In this document: piece after piece, positions 46,779 to 55,155 of the stretch
How the letters are laid out: the number at the start of each line of letters is the position of its first letter
Position numbering within the stretch: the first letter of the stretch is position 1
DNA from: Clostridiales bacterium Firm_04
GTDB taxonomy: Bacteria; Bacillota; Clostridia; Oscillospirales; Ruminococcaceae
Direction: 5' to 3'
DNA length: 64,000 nucleotides
NCBI GenBank assembly: GCA_001603005.1
Contig: LVAJ01000037.1
Span: forward strand, 1 to 64,000
Notes under the pieces: model-generated
What the model was told of the DNA's origin: nothing
What the model saw: the letters and a program-made list of their open reading frames with translations, nothing else
Database searches by the model: none
Program-made: the position numbers and the translations under genes

Positions 46779-49490
46779 TTATTCGCGGTTTTTCAGGACT
46801 TCCGCAGGCGTGATTTTTTTGATCTTCCGCGTCAGCAGTGCGCTTGCGCCGAGATAGATCAGCAGCAGCAGCGCGTAGATCGCTGCGTAGAAATACCACG
46901 GGCAGGAGAACTGCATCGTGCAGGCAACATTCGGGATAAACAGCGGAAAGATCGTATCCATGAGCTTTTTCGCGACCGGAATGACGATCAGCCCGCCGAT
47001 CGCGACGACCGCAAAATTGCCGTACAGATACAGCTTGCGGATCTCGCCGGCGCGGTAGCCGAAGATCTTGATGAGCGAGATGCCGAATGCCGAGCGGTCG
47101 ATCATGACGCCCGTCATCAGGTACATGACCACGCAGAGGATCACCGTTCCGGCGCCCGTCAGCATGCCGATCATCGGCGCCATCATCTCCACGAAAACCG
47201 CGGAGCTGCGTGCAATATCATCCTTTGTCGTCACAGCGTAGAGCCTGCCCTCGTCGATGTCGAGCGCACGGTCGGAATAGACCGCGTTGAAATAATCTTC
47301 GTCCTCGCCGAACAGCTCGCGCATGCTGTCGATGTTCATGAAAACCGTGAAACCGGGCGCGTAATCGCAGATATCCGTGACGGTGAAGCAGTATTCCTTT
47401 TCGGCGGCTTCATCGCGCAGCACAAAGCGGTCGCCGACCTCATAGCCGTAGCGCTCGTGCAGCGAATTGTTGATGACGGCTTTCGCGGTGCCCTTCTCCG
47501 GTCTCGCGCTGAAATAGCGGCTTTCGCCATCCAGTCCGATCACCGAAACATCGAGTGTATAGCCCATGCAGTCCGTGCTGAGCGTTTCGATATACGCCTG
47601 TTCGCTGCCCGCCGGAGCGGATTTTTCCGGATACTTGTAAAGGTACATGTATTCGTATTTTGTATCCGCGGTATTGCGCTGCCGGACGGCGTCGCACATC
47701 ACATAGCAGTCCAGACCGAGCATGCAGACCATGACCGAAAACAGCATGCCCAGAACGATCGCGGCTGCGGAGCGGGATTCGCGCGCAATCTGCCGGATGC
47801 TGAAAATCTGCACGAAATTCTTCGATTTTACGCGGAATTGGCGATAGCTGCCCGCAGACTGCTCGTTCTTCATCATGGAGAGCGCCGTGCCGGAAAGCTT
47901 CTTGTTGATGATGAGCGCATTGACCGCGGCGCTGATGACCGGCGGCACAACAATCGCATAGACGATCAGATACGCCGGCATGCGGATCGGGAAGACCGGT
48001 GTGGAAAAATAGCTGTATGTATCCTGAATCATGCTCGCAATGCCGATCGGCGTCATTGCGGCAGCAATGCCGAGCGCACCGCCGAGTGCCGCGATCAGCG
48101 TCGGGAGCGCGATGTAGTGCAGCAGCAGATCCCGTTTGCGGACGCCGAGCGCGTAGAGCGCACCGATGACCGTCTGCTCCCGCTCGATCTGATGCACGAC
48201 GAACACCGAGATGACATAGGCGAACAGAATGAGCACAATGATGCCCGCGATCAGTCCGGCGTTTTTGTCCATGATGACATCGCCCGCGGCGCCGGCGATG
48301 CGGGTGTTGTCCTCTGCCTTGATGAACGATGTGAGATTGTGAATGTCGATCTGAAAGATCTCGTCGAGCAGTTCATTCGATTTGTCCTGCAAGGTCTGCG
48401 TACCGTCCGCGAGATCGTCCGCGCCGTCCGCTGCATCGGCAGTCCCGTCCGTATACTGCCGGATCCCGCTGCGGAATGCGGCGATGCTGTCGAGGCTTTC
48501 TTTCAGCGCGGCAAGCTCTTTTGATTTCGTTGCTGCCGCAAGCTGATCCAGCGTATCTGCGTAATTATCCGGCGTCAGGGTGATGTTCTGCTTCATTGCC
48601 GCAAGCGACTGATTCGCCTGATCGAGATAGCCCTGAAACAGCGCATCTGCGGCATCATTCAGGTCGCCGCCCGCATCCTTCAGCTTGCCGAGCCCGTCTG
48701 CCAGCGCGTCTGCACCGTCGTTCAGCTCGCGCACGCCGTCCTCGATCTCGCGGCGTTCGCCGAGCACTTCCGCGATGGTCTCCTGAAAGTAGCGGTCCTC
48801 GATTTTGGTGTAATCGAGTTCGAGATCCTTGATGCGCGCCTTGAGCGTTTCATGCGACTCGCTGCCGAGCCGGTAGGCGTAGGTGTATTCTTCCGCCCTC
48901 TGCGCAGTGCTGTCGCGGATCGTCCGGTACTGTTCATCCGTGACAAACAGCAGTCCGAACGAGGAATTATCGACTGCCGGATCGCTGAACTGCGCAAGCT
49001 TTGTGTCATAATCCGGCACGGAGCCGATGCCGGTGATGCGGAAATCGGTATCCGCTGCGCGGATGCTGTCGCCGACCGAAAGTCCGTGTACGCTCGCATA
49101 GTTCTTTTCGAGGACTGCTTCTCCCGTCTGTGATGCTTCTGCGCCGCTGTCCAGCGAGATTTTGTCGAGCTGTTCGCGGTTGCGGAACAGGCGCAGCACC
49201 GTGCCATCCGCCGCGGGGATATCCATTGAAAAATGCGGTTCGATCTCCGCGCCGTCCACGGTCAGCTTGTCGATCTCATCATCCGTCAGCGGCAGAAAGA
49301 CCGTGAAGCAGCCGTCTTCCACGCGGTCGATCGACTTGTGCTGATCCGTGCCGCGCAGCACGACCTCTGCCGAACCGATGATGCTGCTGACCAGATACAC
49401 ACCGAGCGCGATCACGAGGCTCAGCGCCAGATAGCGCCCGAAATTCTCCCGCAGCTCCCGCAGAAAGCGTTTTGCCAGTACGCCGCCCAT
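46779..49490 (-). CDS. FtsX/MacB-type ABC transporter permease
   Basis: 903-residue export permease. An N-terminal membrane helix (~15-40) is followed by a large exported domain with coiled coils (~230-330, rich in DGADALADGL-type heptads). A cluster of membrane helices lies in the middle (FAYVISVFVVHQIEREQTVIGALYALGV is the FtsX hallmark) and a second set follows an exported segment near the C-terminus. This fits two-repeat BceB/YtrF-like architecture. The ATG overlaps the ATPase stop by 1 bp (TAATG). Substrate unknown; antimicrobial peptide or lipid export is plausible. Confidence 0.9.
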   Translation of the reverse strand: MGGVLAKRFLRELRENFGRYLALSLVIALGVYLVSSIIGSAEVVLRGTDQHKSIDRVEDGCFTVFLPLTDDEIDKLTVDGAEIEPHFSMDIPAADGTVLRLFRNREQLDKISLDSGAEASQTGEAVLEKNYASVHGLSVGDSIRAADTDFRITGIGSVPDYDTKLAQFSDPAVDNSSFGLLFVTDEQYRTIRDSTAQRAEEYTYAYRLGSESHETLKARIKDLELDYTKIEDRYFQETIAEVLGERREIEDGVRELNDGADALADGLGKLKDAGGDLNDAADALFQGYLDQANQSLAAMKQNITLTPDNYADTLDQLAAATKSKELAALKESLDSIAAFRSGIRQYTDGTADAADGADDLADGTQTLQDKSNELLDEIFQIDIHNLTSFIKAEDNTRIAGAAGDVIMDKNAGLIAGIIVLILFAYVISVFVVHQIEREQTVIGALYALGVRKRDLLLHYIALPTLIAALGGALGIAAAMTPIGIASMIQDTYSYFSTPVFPIRMPAYLIVYAIVVPPVISAAVNALIINKKLSGTALSMMKNEQSAGSYRQFRVKSKNFVQIFSIRQIARESRSAAAIVLGMLFSVMVCMLGLDCYVMCDAVRQRNTADTKYEYMYLYKYPEKSAPAGSEQAYIETLSTDCMGYTLDVSVIGLDGESRYFSARPEKGTAKAVINNSLHERYGYEVGDRFVLRDEAAEKEYCFTVTDICDYAPGFTVFMNIDSMRELFGEDEDYFNAVYSDRALDIDEGRLYAVTTKDDIARSSAVFVEMMAPMIGMLTGAGTVILCVVMYLMTGVMIDRSAFGISLIKIFGYRAGEIRKLYLYGNFAVVAIGGLIVIPVAKKLMDTIFPLFIPNVACTMQFSCPWYFYAAIYALLLLIYLGASALLTRKIKKITPAEVLKNRE

Positions 49491-50191
49491 TACAGATCCT
49501 CCAATTCCGACGCAGGTACGCGCTTTTCATTGAGATAATCCTTTGTGATCAGCCCGTCCTTGATGTAGATGACCTTGTGTACCATGTTCTTGATCGAATT
49601 GTTGTGCGTGACGATCAGCATGGTCGTGCCGTAGGTCTCGTTGATCTTCTCCAGCAGCATCAGGATATCGCGCGAGGTCTTGGAGTCCAGCGCACCGGTC
49701 GGCTCATCGCAGAGCAGCAGCTTCGGATTTTTGATGAGTGCGCGCGCGATCGCGCAGCGCTGCTGCTGTCCGCCGGAAAGCTGCGCCGGAAATTTGTTCT
49801 GATGCTCCGTCAGACCGAGCGTTTCGAGCAGCTCATCCATTTTCATCGGATCGTCCGAGATATGCGCGCAGATCTGAATATTCTCCCTGACAGTCAGATT
49901 CGGCACGAGGTTGTAAAACTGGAACACAAATCCGAGATTTGCGCGCCGGTAATCGGAAAGCGCATTCGGTTTCAGCCCGAAGATCTCCTGTCCGTCCACC
50001 TGCACCGAACCGGAATCCATTGTGTCCAGCCCGCCGATGCAGTTGAGCAGCGTCGATTTGCCGGAGCCGCTCGTACCCTGAATGACGCACATCTGCCCGC
50101 GCTCCACGCCGGTCGTGACGCCTTTCAGCACCTGCACATAGCTGGAATCCTTTCCGTAGCTTTTTTTGACATCCTTTACCGCAAGATACAT
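49490..50191 (-). CDS. ABC transporter ATP-binding protein, MacB/LolD-like
   Basis: 233-residue ATPase energising the permease downstream. Walker [10 protein letters not shown], signature [15 protein letters not shown], Walker [13 protein letters not shown] and switch VTHNN are all intact. Overlapping stop/start with the permease gene indicates a coupled pair. It is transcribed behind a TetR gene from the operator-controlled promoter at 50936-50964. Confidence 0.95.
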   Translation of the reverse strand: MYLAVKDVKKSYGKDSSYVQVLKGVTTGVERGQMCVIQGTSGSGKSTLLNCIGGLDTMDSGSVQVDGQEIFGLKPNALSDYRRANLGFVFQFYNLVPNLTVRENIQICAHISDDPMKMDELLETLGLTEHQNKFPAQLSGGQQQRCAIARALIKNPKLLLCDEPTGALDSKTSRDILMLLEKINETYGTTMLIVTHNNSIKNMVHKVIYIKDGLITKDYLNEKRVPASELEDL

Positions 50192-50263
50192 ACCCTTGCC
50201 CTCCTCGTTAGTTGTTCTATGCTAACCGTTGCTTGCTGCTAACTCAACGGTTCGGAGAAACGA

Positions 50264-50893
50264 TCATCCCGCGGGACGATCGTCCTCCAGAATATATTTC
50301 ACCCATCCCTCGATCAGGCAGTCCATGACCGGCTTGATCTTTTCCAGTGCCTTTTCGCTGTCCGGCTCATGCTCCAGCAGATGCACAAACGCATTGATCT
50401 GCACATGTGAAAACCAGTGCAGCATGTAGCGATTCACGCGCTTTCCCGTAAACAAAGCCGCGTAACGCGCCGCAAGCTGCTTATAGTACGCGTCCAGCAT
50501 GTCGATCATGCGCTCCGTGATGCCCTCGTAGCGGGAGCCGCCTGCATGGTGCAGCAGAATGATCAGCGCATCATAATCCGCATACATCGCCGTGATCAGC
50601 TGCTCTGCAAAGGCATCGTGGTCGCCGTTCTGGTGCTGATAGCTGCGCAGGTCTTCCTCTGCGTCCTCGGCAAAATGCGTCTGCAATACCTGCATGATGC
50701 GGGAAAGCGGTTCATCGACGATCGCGCCGAACAGCCCTTCCTTGTCATGAAAGAAAAAGTAGACAGCGCCCGTGGTCAGACCGGCATCGCCGCTGATCTT
50801 GCGCAGAGAGGCTTTTGCAAATCCTTTTTCGAGAAATTCCTGTTTTGCACATGCGATGAGCTTTTCACGGTTTTCGTTCTGATTCTGCTCCAT
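50264..50893 (-). CDS. TetR-family repressor
   Basis: 209 residues. The N-terminal helix-turn-helix is a good family match (EFLEKGFAKASLRKISGDAGLTTGAVYFFFHDKEGLF, read in pieces); the rest is a helical ligand pocket, His/Tyr-rich. It heads an operon with the ABC ATPase and permease and has a palindromic operator next to its own promoter, so autorepression and ligand-induced export are expected. Exporter substrate and inducer are probably the same or related. Confidence 0.92.
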   Translation of the reverse strand: MEQNQNENREKLIACAKQEFLEKGFAKASLRKISGDAGLTTGAVYFFFHDKEGLFGAIVDEPLSRIMQVLQTHFAEDAEEDLRSYQHQNGDHDAFAEQLITAMYADYDALIILLHHAGGSRYEGITERMIDMLDAYYKQLAARYAALFTGKRVNRYMLHWFSHVQINAFVHLLEHEPDSEKALEKIKPVMDCLIEGWVKYILEDDRPAG

Positions 50894-50911
50894 AGCAATT
50901 CCTTTCGCCGG

Positions 50912-50937
50912 ATAACGGTGTTACGTAACGATGTTAT
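50912..50937. promoter_or_regulatory. Putative TetR operator
   Basis: 26-bp dyad: ATAAC and GTTAT arms flank a central perfect palindrome GTTACGTAAC with three-base spacers. It overlaps the -10 box by 2 bp and covers the predicted transcription start. A second outer inverted repeat (CTTTCGCCGG 50902-50911 / CCGGCGAAA 50950-50958) encloses it. Confidence 0.8.
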
Positions 50938-50964
50938 CTTACTGCATTTCCGGCGAAAAGTCAA
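50936..50964 (-). promoter_or_regulatory. Sigma-A promoter of the TetR-ABC operon
   Basis: TTGACT (50959-50964) and TAAGAT (50936-50941), 17 bp apart on the minus strand, with the dyad operator just downstream. Confidence 0.85.
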
Positions 50965-51024
50965 GCATTCGCAGTGCGATTTGTCGTATTTGAATGAATC
51001 GGCAGAGAGATGCCCCGTGCCGTT

Positions 51025-52569
51025 TCAGCGATTTTGCCGATTCGCGAGCAGAACAGTCTCCGCGCCGATATTTTCGCGGAACCGGACATCGTGTTCCACG
51101 AACAGCAGCGTCGGGCGGCTGGCTTGCAGCAGCGCTTCGATCTGCATGCGCGAGAAAATGTCAATGTAATTCAGCGGCTCATCCCAGATATAGAGATGCG
51201 CGGGCTTTGCAAGGCTTGCCGCGAGCAGCACCTTTTTCTTCTGCCCCTCGGAGTACGCTTCGATGGGCTTTTCAAACTGTGTGCGCGCAAAATCGAGATG
51301 CCGCAGCAGTGTGCAGAACAAGGTCTGATCGAGCCCGTGTGCTTCGCAGAATGCGGGGATCGTGCCGCAGAGCCCCGCCGTATCCTGCGGAATCCACGAG
51401 ACCGTCAGTCCAGACGCGGTCTCGCAGAAGCCGGATTCTGCCGGCAGAACCCCCGTCGGTTCCATGCCGGCATGGTGCAGCAGCATGCGCAGGAGCGTGG
51501 ATTTTCCGCAGCCGTTTTTGCCGTGCAGTGCGATGCGGTCGCCCTGCTGGACGGTCAGCGTCAGCGGCGCAAAGAGCGGCGCATCCGCACCGTCGTATTG
51601 CAGCGCATAATCCCGCAGCGTGATGAGCGTCTGCCTGTGGTGCGTCAGCGGCGTCATGCGCAGATTTTCCTGCCGCTCGATGTCCTGAAGCAGATCCTCT
51701 TTTTCCGCGATCGAGCGGTCGATGCGCTTTTCCATTTGCTTGACACGGCTCTGCATTTTCTTCGTTTTTGCGCCGATAAACGACCGCGTGCTGATACAGC
51801 GGTCCGGCTCCTTCATCGGATCAAAGCCGATCTTGGTGCGTTCATTTTTGTCCGCCCAGTCCGCGGTGCGCTTTGCAGCCTGTTTCAGCTTCCGGATCTC
51901 GCGCAGATGCTTTTCATTTTCGGCTTCCGCGAACTGATCGCTCCGCTGTTTGTTCTCCTGCCAGACCGAAAAATTCCCGCTCTGCACGGTAATGGTTTTG
52001 CGGTTCAGCACGAGCACATGGTCAATGCACGCGTCGAGCAGGTCGCGGTCATGCGAGACCAGAATGAACCCGTTTTTGCCGGAGAGATACCGCTTGACGG
52101 ATTCGCGCGCATCCTGATCGAGATGATTGGTCGGCTCGTCGATGAGCAGGAAGTCGCCGGAGCCGGAAAACAGCAGCGCAAGCAGGATCTTTGTGCGCTC
52201 GCCGGAGCTGAGCGTTCCGAACGGACGGTACAGGATCTCCGCGTCGGCATCCAGCAGCGACAGCTCGCAGATCACGCGCCACTGCTCGCACTGCGGGCAG
52301 AGCTCGTCGAGAAATTCCGCAGCGGGCAGCAGCATTTGCGCCTGCGTGACCGGATAGGGGAAATACGACACCTTTCCCGCAAACGAGATCGTGCCCTGAT
52401 ACGGGAGCTCCCCGCAGAGGAGCCGGAGAAAGGTCGTTTTGCCCTTGCCGTTTCGCCCGATAAATCCGAGCTTCCAGTCGGTATCCAGCGAAAACGATAC
52501 ATCCTCAAAGACATGGTCGAAGCTGCCCTCATAGTAAAAAGTCAGATGATTCACACTGATTTGTGACAT
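51025..52569 (-). CDS. ABC-F family ribosome-protection-type ATPase (Lsa-like)
   Basis: 514-residue protein with two ATPase domains and no membrane helices. First domain: GRNGKGKTTFLRL, signature TLSSGERTKILLAL, LLIDEPTNHLD. Second: GKNGCGKSTLLRM, EAYSEGQKKKVLLA, WDEPLNYIDI. The linker between them (~190-310) is a charged coiled coil, the region that reaches the peptidyl-transferase centre in Lsa/Vml-type proteins. ATG at 52569 is chosen for AAAGGAG with 7-base spacing; an ATG two codons upstream is too close. Size and layout match antibiotic-resistance ABC-F, and its attenuator supports drug induction. Confidence 0.88.
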   Translation of the reverse strand: MSQISVNHLTFYYEGSFDHVFEDVSFSLDTDWKLGFIGRNGKGKTTFLRLLCGELPYQGTISFAGKVSYFPYPVTQAQMLLPAAEFLDELCPQCEQWRVICELSLLDADAEILYRPFGTLSSGERTKILLALLFSGSGDFLLIDEPTNHLDQDARESVKRYLSGKNGFILVSHDRDLLDACIDHVLVLNRKTITVQSGNFSVWQENKQRSDQFAEAENEKHLREIRKLKQAAKRTADWADKNERTKIGFDPMKEPDRCISTRSFIGAKTKKMQSRVKQMEKRIDRSIAEKEDLLQDIERQENLRMTPLTHHRQTLITLRDYALQYDGADAPLFAPLTLTVQQGDRIALHGKNGCGKSTLLRMLLHHAGMEPTGVLPAESGFCETASGLTVSWIPQDTAGLCGTIPAFCEAHGLDQTLFCTLLRHLDFARTQFEKPIEAYSEGQKKKVLLAASLAKPAHLYIWDEPLNYIDIFSRMQIEALLQASRPTLLFVEHDVRFRENIGAETVLLANRQNR

Positions 52570-52597
52570 ATGCATTCTCCTTTCTGCGGCACCGCAT

Positions 52598-52634
52598 AAA
52601 AAAACGGAACCGTTTGCTGCCAAACAGTTCCGTT
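52598..52634 (-). terminator. Attenuator terminator upstream of the ABC-F gene
   Basis: On the minus strand a 14-bp stem (AACGGAAC-TGTTTG with CAAACG-GTTCCGTT, one G-U pair), a GCAG loop and a seven-base T-tract lie 28 bp before the ABC-F start. It lies between the promoter (52866-52894) and the gene, so it must be bypassed for expression. Confidence 0.9.
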
Positions 52635-52759
52635 ATGTTCTGATAACCGGATTTGGGGGATATTGCCCCGCAGAAAGCCGCAGTCATTCTGCAAAAAGCG
52701 CAGGAATGGCGCAGAAATGCAAAAAGAGGTTATGAGAACATAATCCACTTTTGGCAGCA
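52615..52759 (-). promoter_or_regulatory. Anti-terminator pairing of the ABC-F leader
   Basis: Upstream leader segment 52728-52759 is complementary to segment 52615-52648. One block pairs GGTTAT.AGAACATAA (15 of 16 positions), and a second pairs GCTGCCAAA with TTTGGCAGC. The downstream segment contains the 5' arm and loop of the terminator, so the two structures exclude each other. Confidence 0.8.
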
Positions 52760-52825
52760 TGACAAAGCTGTGCGCATGTTTCGTCGATGCGCACGGACTG
52801 ATATTTTCATGCAATCAAAAGTGAA

Positions 52826-52837
52826 TTATTTTCTCAT
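52826..52837 (-). CDS. Three-codon leader ORF (MRK) of the ABC-F attenuator
   Basis: ATG AGA AAA TAA on the minus strand sits behind a strong GAGGTGAGAGG ribosome site, about 25 nt after the predicted transcription start. A ribosome stalled here, for example by a drug, could change folding downstream. Translation is inferred, not shown. Confidence 0.65.
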   Translation of the reverse strand: MRK

Positions 52838-52865
52838 CCTCTCACCTCTTTCATAGAATGCCTGC

Positions 52866-52894
52866 ATTATACCATATTTTTCAACATTTGTCAA
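52866..52894 (-). promoter_or_regulatory. Consensus sigma-A promoter of the ABC-F gene
   Basis: TTGACA (52889-52894) and TATAAT (52866-52871), both full consensus, 17 bp apart. The -35 directly abuts a family 1 repeat. The leader is ~290 nt. Confidence 0.92.
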
Positions 52895-52895
52895 G

Positions 52896-53160
52896 CGGGC
52901 GCGGAGCCCGGCGGGGAGCCCCCGCTGGCGATTTCCTCCGGGAGCCGGCAGCGTGGCTCGCCCAACAGTCGCAGTATACGCCGCGGGGCGGCTTCTGTGG
53001 CGTAACTGCTCCCAGCACATGCGCCCCGCATACGAAACAGGAACACACGCCCCAATCCCCGCAAACGTAACCGGCGCGCACAGGATTAAAGTTTCGCTCA
53101 AGCCTTTTCAAAGGCTTGCAGGTCGAGGTGAGTTTGCTTGCAAACTCATAGCGAAGCGTG
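52896..53160 (+). repeat. Family 1 intergenic repeat, long copy
   Basis: Starts AGCGGGCGCGGAGCCCG, continues through CTCCGGGAGCCGG, GGCTTCTGTGGCGTAACTGC, TCCGCATACGA-like, CGCAAACGTAACCGGCGCGC, AGGATTAAAGTTTCGC, and hairpins AAGCCTTT..AAAGGCTT and GAGTTTGC-TTGC-AAACTC. Shared in whole or part with 17877-18016, 23690-23790 and 57878-58065. Confidence 0.85.
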
Positions 53161-53290
53161 CAAGAGCCTCTGGTCGCCCGTCGCAACGGGCGAAACTCCC
53201 CAGCGTTCTTTAAGGGGAAGATTGGGGCTTGGGGAAAGTACCCCGTAGGGCTGCTTTCCCCATTCTGAATAGCATCCGCGCAGCGGATAT
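53161..53290 (+). repeat. Family 2 hairpin-mosaic repeat, copy 1
   Basis: GAGCCTCTGGTCGC, a CGTCGCAACGGGCGAAACTCCCC segment in short hairpins, AGCGTTC, GGCTTGGGGAA, a TACCCCGTAGGG hairpin, CCCCATTCTGAATAGCATCCGCGCAGCGGAT. The same order recurs at 63555-63785 with different internal hairpins. No gene is seen between 52896 and 53336. Confidence 0.75.
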
Positions 53291-53336
53291 CGCTATCTGC
53301 ATGATTGCCGGCTGCATAACCAGCCTGCCGATGCCC

Positions 53337-53789
53337 TTAGCGGGCAGCCGCTTTTCTTCTGCAATATGCTTCCAATTCCTTGCGGAGATATTCATAGCGC
53401 AGCCGTTTTTCCTCTTTCGCAAAATGCACCGCGCGTTCCTGCTCCGGATTGTTTTCATAGCAGAGCTTTTCATCGCCGAACTGCTCGCTCGTGAGGTCGA
53501 ACACGCAGTCGCCGATCACGTTGTAGCAATGATAATTGCCGCCCGCGCGCAGAACGCCGTAAACCTTGCCGCCGAACAGATCCTGCGCAAGGAACGCGGT
53601 GATCGAGCACTGTCCGAGCGTCGGATTTTCGGGGCTCCATTTCGCCCGCAATCTCGGCGCACAGGTCTCCGCACACCAGATCTCCGAGAGCGCGTCGTAG
53701 AGGTCGCGCGGCGTGCGGATGCCGCAGAATGCATCGGTGCAGGCGGGAACGAGCGCCTGCTCCCAGCCGTAAAAGCAATATTGTTTCAT
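53337..53789 (-). CDS. YunG-like conserved protein
   Basis: 150 residues; resembles the Bacillus YunG family of unknown function. The core TLGQCSITAFLAQDLFGGKVYGV...YHCYNVIGDCVFDLTSEQFG has a Cys, His and Asp in the order of a papain-like or transglutaminase-like fold, so a hydrolase role is possible but unproven. Monocistronic with its own promoter (53822-53850). RBS GAAAGGAGCATCAT precedes ATG. Confidence 0.65.
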   Translation of the reverse strand: MKQYCFYGWEQALVPACTDAFCGIRTPRDLYDALSEIWCAETCAPRLRAKWSPENPTLGQCSITAFLAQDLFGGKVYGVLRAGGNYHCYNVIGDCVFDLTSEQFGDEKLCYENNPEQERAVHFAKEEKRLRYEYLRKELEAYCRRKAAAR

Positions 53790-53821
53790 GATGATGCTCC
53801 TTTCGGTTGTGTGCTGTCTGC

Positions 53822-53850
53822 ATCATACCATATATTCTGTGATTCGTCAA
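53822..53850 (-). promoter_or_regulatory. Sigma-A promoter of the YunG-like gene
   Basis: TTGACG (53845-53850) and TATGAT (53822-53827), 17 bp apart on the minus strand. Confidence 0.75.
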
Positions 53851-53858
53851 GCGCCGCA

Positions 53859-53893
53859 GAAAAAAAGAGACCTGCGGCGTGCAGTCCCGCAGG
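53859..53893 (-). terminator. Intrinsic terminator after the cohesin anti-sigma gene
   Basis: CCTGCGG pairs with CCGCAGG on the minus strand, followed by TCTCTTTTTTT. It lies ~110 bp after the anti-sigma stop. Confidence 0.8.
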
Positions 53894-54003
53894 ACGCTCT
53901 GTCATTGCGTCTGCGGGGCTGCAAGGCAAGTCCCTTTCAGGAATAGCTGTCTTGATCTATGATCGTTTGGGAAACGATCGGGGGATTCAGAAAATGCGGG
54001 GGA

Positions 54004-55155
54004 TTATTCGACCGTAATGCTGCCGCTGACCACGGCGATCTGATCTGCATAGCTGATACGCTGCGCATTGATCCAGCTGACAATTTCCGGTGTCAGGGTA
54101 TAGACGGTGCCGCTTGCAGCATCTTCCGGAACAGTGAGGTACATGGTGAACAGAACGCCGTCATCCGTGTTATCTTCCACAGCAGTGAAAGCGACACAGA
54201 GCATATGCTCCTCCGGCGTCATACTGACGTTAATATTGCTTTTTGCAGTAATGCTGCCCTGTTCGATCTCAGGCACATAAACGGGATCCGGTTTCTTCAG
54301 CATGGAGTTGAGGATCGCTGCGACTTCCTCGTCAGAGAGTTCTCTGTTGAACAGGCGGGAGAAGTATCCCTTCGGATCCTTCTGTGCCTCTGCCGGAAGT
54401 GTATTCTCGCTGTCAGGAGCCGATTTTTCGTGCAGCTTCGGGCGAAGCACCGGATCATAGTAGACGCGGATGCCGGATCCGGCGAGTGCCGGATTCTGAC
54501 AGATCATCACGCTGACCGGAACGGTTTCGCCGGCGTGCGCCGTGACCTGCTCGCAGACCAGTGTCGGCTGCTGATAATCCGGTGTCTTCTGTTCGGGCTG
54601 TGTTGCTTCCGGTACCGTTGTTGTTTCCGGAGCAGCGGTTGTCTTGGGAGCTGCTGTCTGCTTTGCGGATTCAGTCTGCCGTTCTGCTCCCGTGCGGCTT
54701 GCCGCGGCATTCTGTTCCGTTTCGGCGGCTGCTTTGGTGGAGTTTGTCTGTGAGGCGGTTGCTGCAGACGCTGCCTTTTCCGATTCTGCTGCGGTCGTTT
54801 GGGTGCTGCCTGCCGCAGTGGATGCGGCTGCGTTGTCGGAAGAACGTCCGGTCAGTTTTGTCGTATCAGCCGCACCCGTAACAAGCGTACTGATTTCTGT
54901 CGGAACGGTTTCCTGCACCACTGCTTCGGAGAGGTCGTTGTTTGCAGTCTGTATCTGGTCATTTGTTCTGCCCATGCGCACGACACCGAACATCACTGCG
55001 ACACAGGCTGCGGCACAGCCGATCGCACTCAGCGCCGGGATCAGCCGGATGCCGCCGAAGCGCCGGACGGATACGCCCGCTGCTCTTGCGTCTGCCTCCT
55101 CGGTGTATTTTGCCTCAAGGTTCTGCATGGCATGAAACAAATCCTTGTTTGTCAT
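54004..55155 (-). CDS. Membrane anti-sigma-like protein with exported cohesin-like domain (module 2)
   Basis: 383 residues, coupled to its sigma gene by a 4-bp overlap (ATGA). Residues 1-~30 are cytoplasmic and share the KDLFHAMQNLEAKYTEE-type start with the module 3 partner (LLHTLQTVDSKYTAE). A single span lies at ~35-55. A Thr/Ala/Ser stalk follows (~75-195). The exported domain (~195-383) looks like a cohesin: VTAHAGETVPVSV, NPALAGSGIRVYYDP, then FTMYLTVPEDAASGTVY and a closing VSGSITV. Cohesins bind dockerins, so this factor may read cellulosome subunits outside the cell. Anti-sigma function is inferred from gene order. Confidence 0.75.
   Translation of the reverse strand: MTNKDLFHAMQNLEAKYTEEADARAAGVSVRRFGGIRLIPALSAIGCAAACVAVMFGVVRMGRTNDQIQTANNDLSEAVVQETVPTEISTLVTGAADTTKLTGRSSDNAAASTAAGSTQTTAAESEKAASAATASQTNSTKAAAETEQNAAASRTGAERQTESAKQTAAPKTTAAPETTTVPEATQPEQKTPDYQQPTLVCEQVTAHAGETVPVSVMICQNPALAGSGIRVYYDPVLRPKLHEKSAPDSENTLPAEAQKDPKGYFSRLFNRELSDEEVAAILNSMLKKPDPVYVPEIEQGSITAKSNINVSMTPEEHMLCVAFTAVEDNTDDGVLFTMYLTVPEDAASGTVYTLTPEIVSWINAQRISYADQIAVVSGSITVE

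Noticed and set aside
52551..52814. 87-codon ORF in the ABC-F leader
   Set aside because: No ribosome site; it crosses the attenuator and overlaps the real gene start in another frame.
52896..53290. Insertion sequence or MITE
   Set aside because: No transposase, terminal inverted repeats or target duplication could be recognised.
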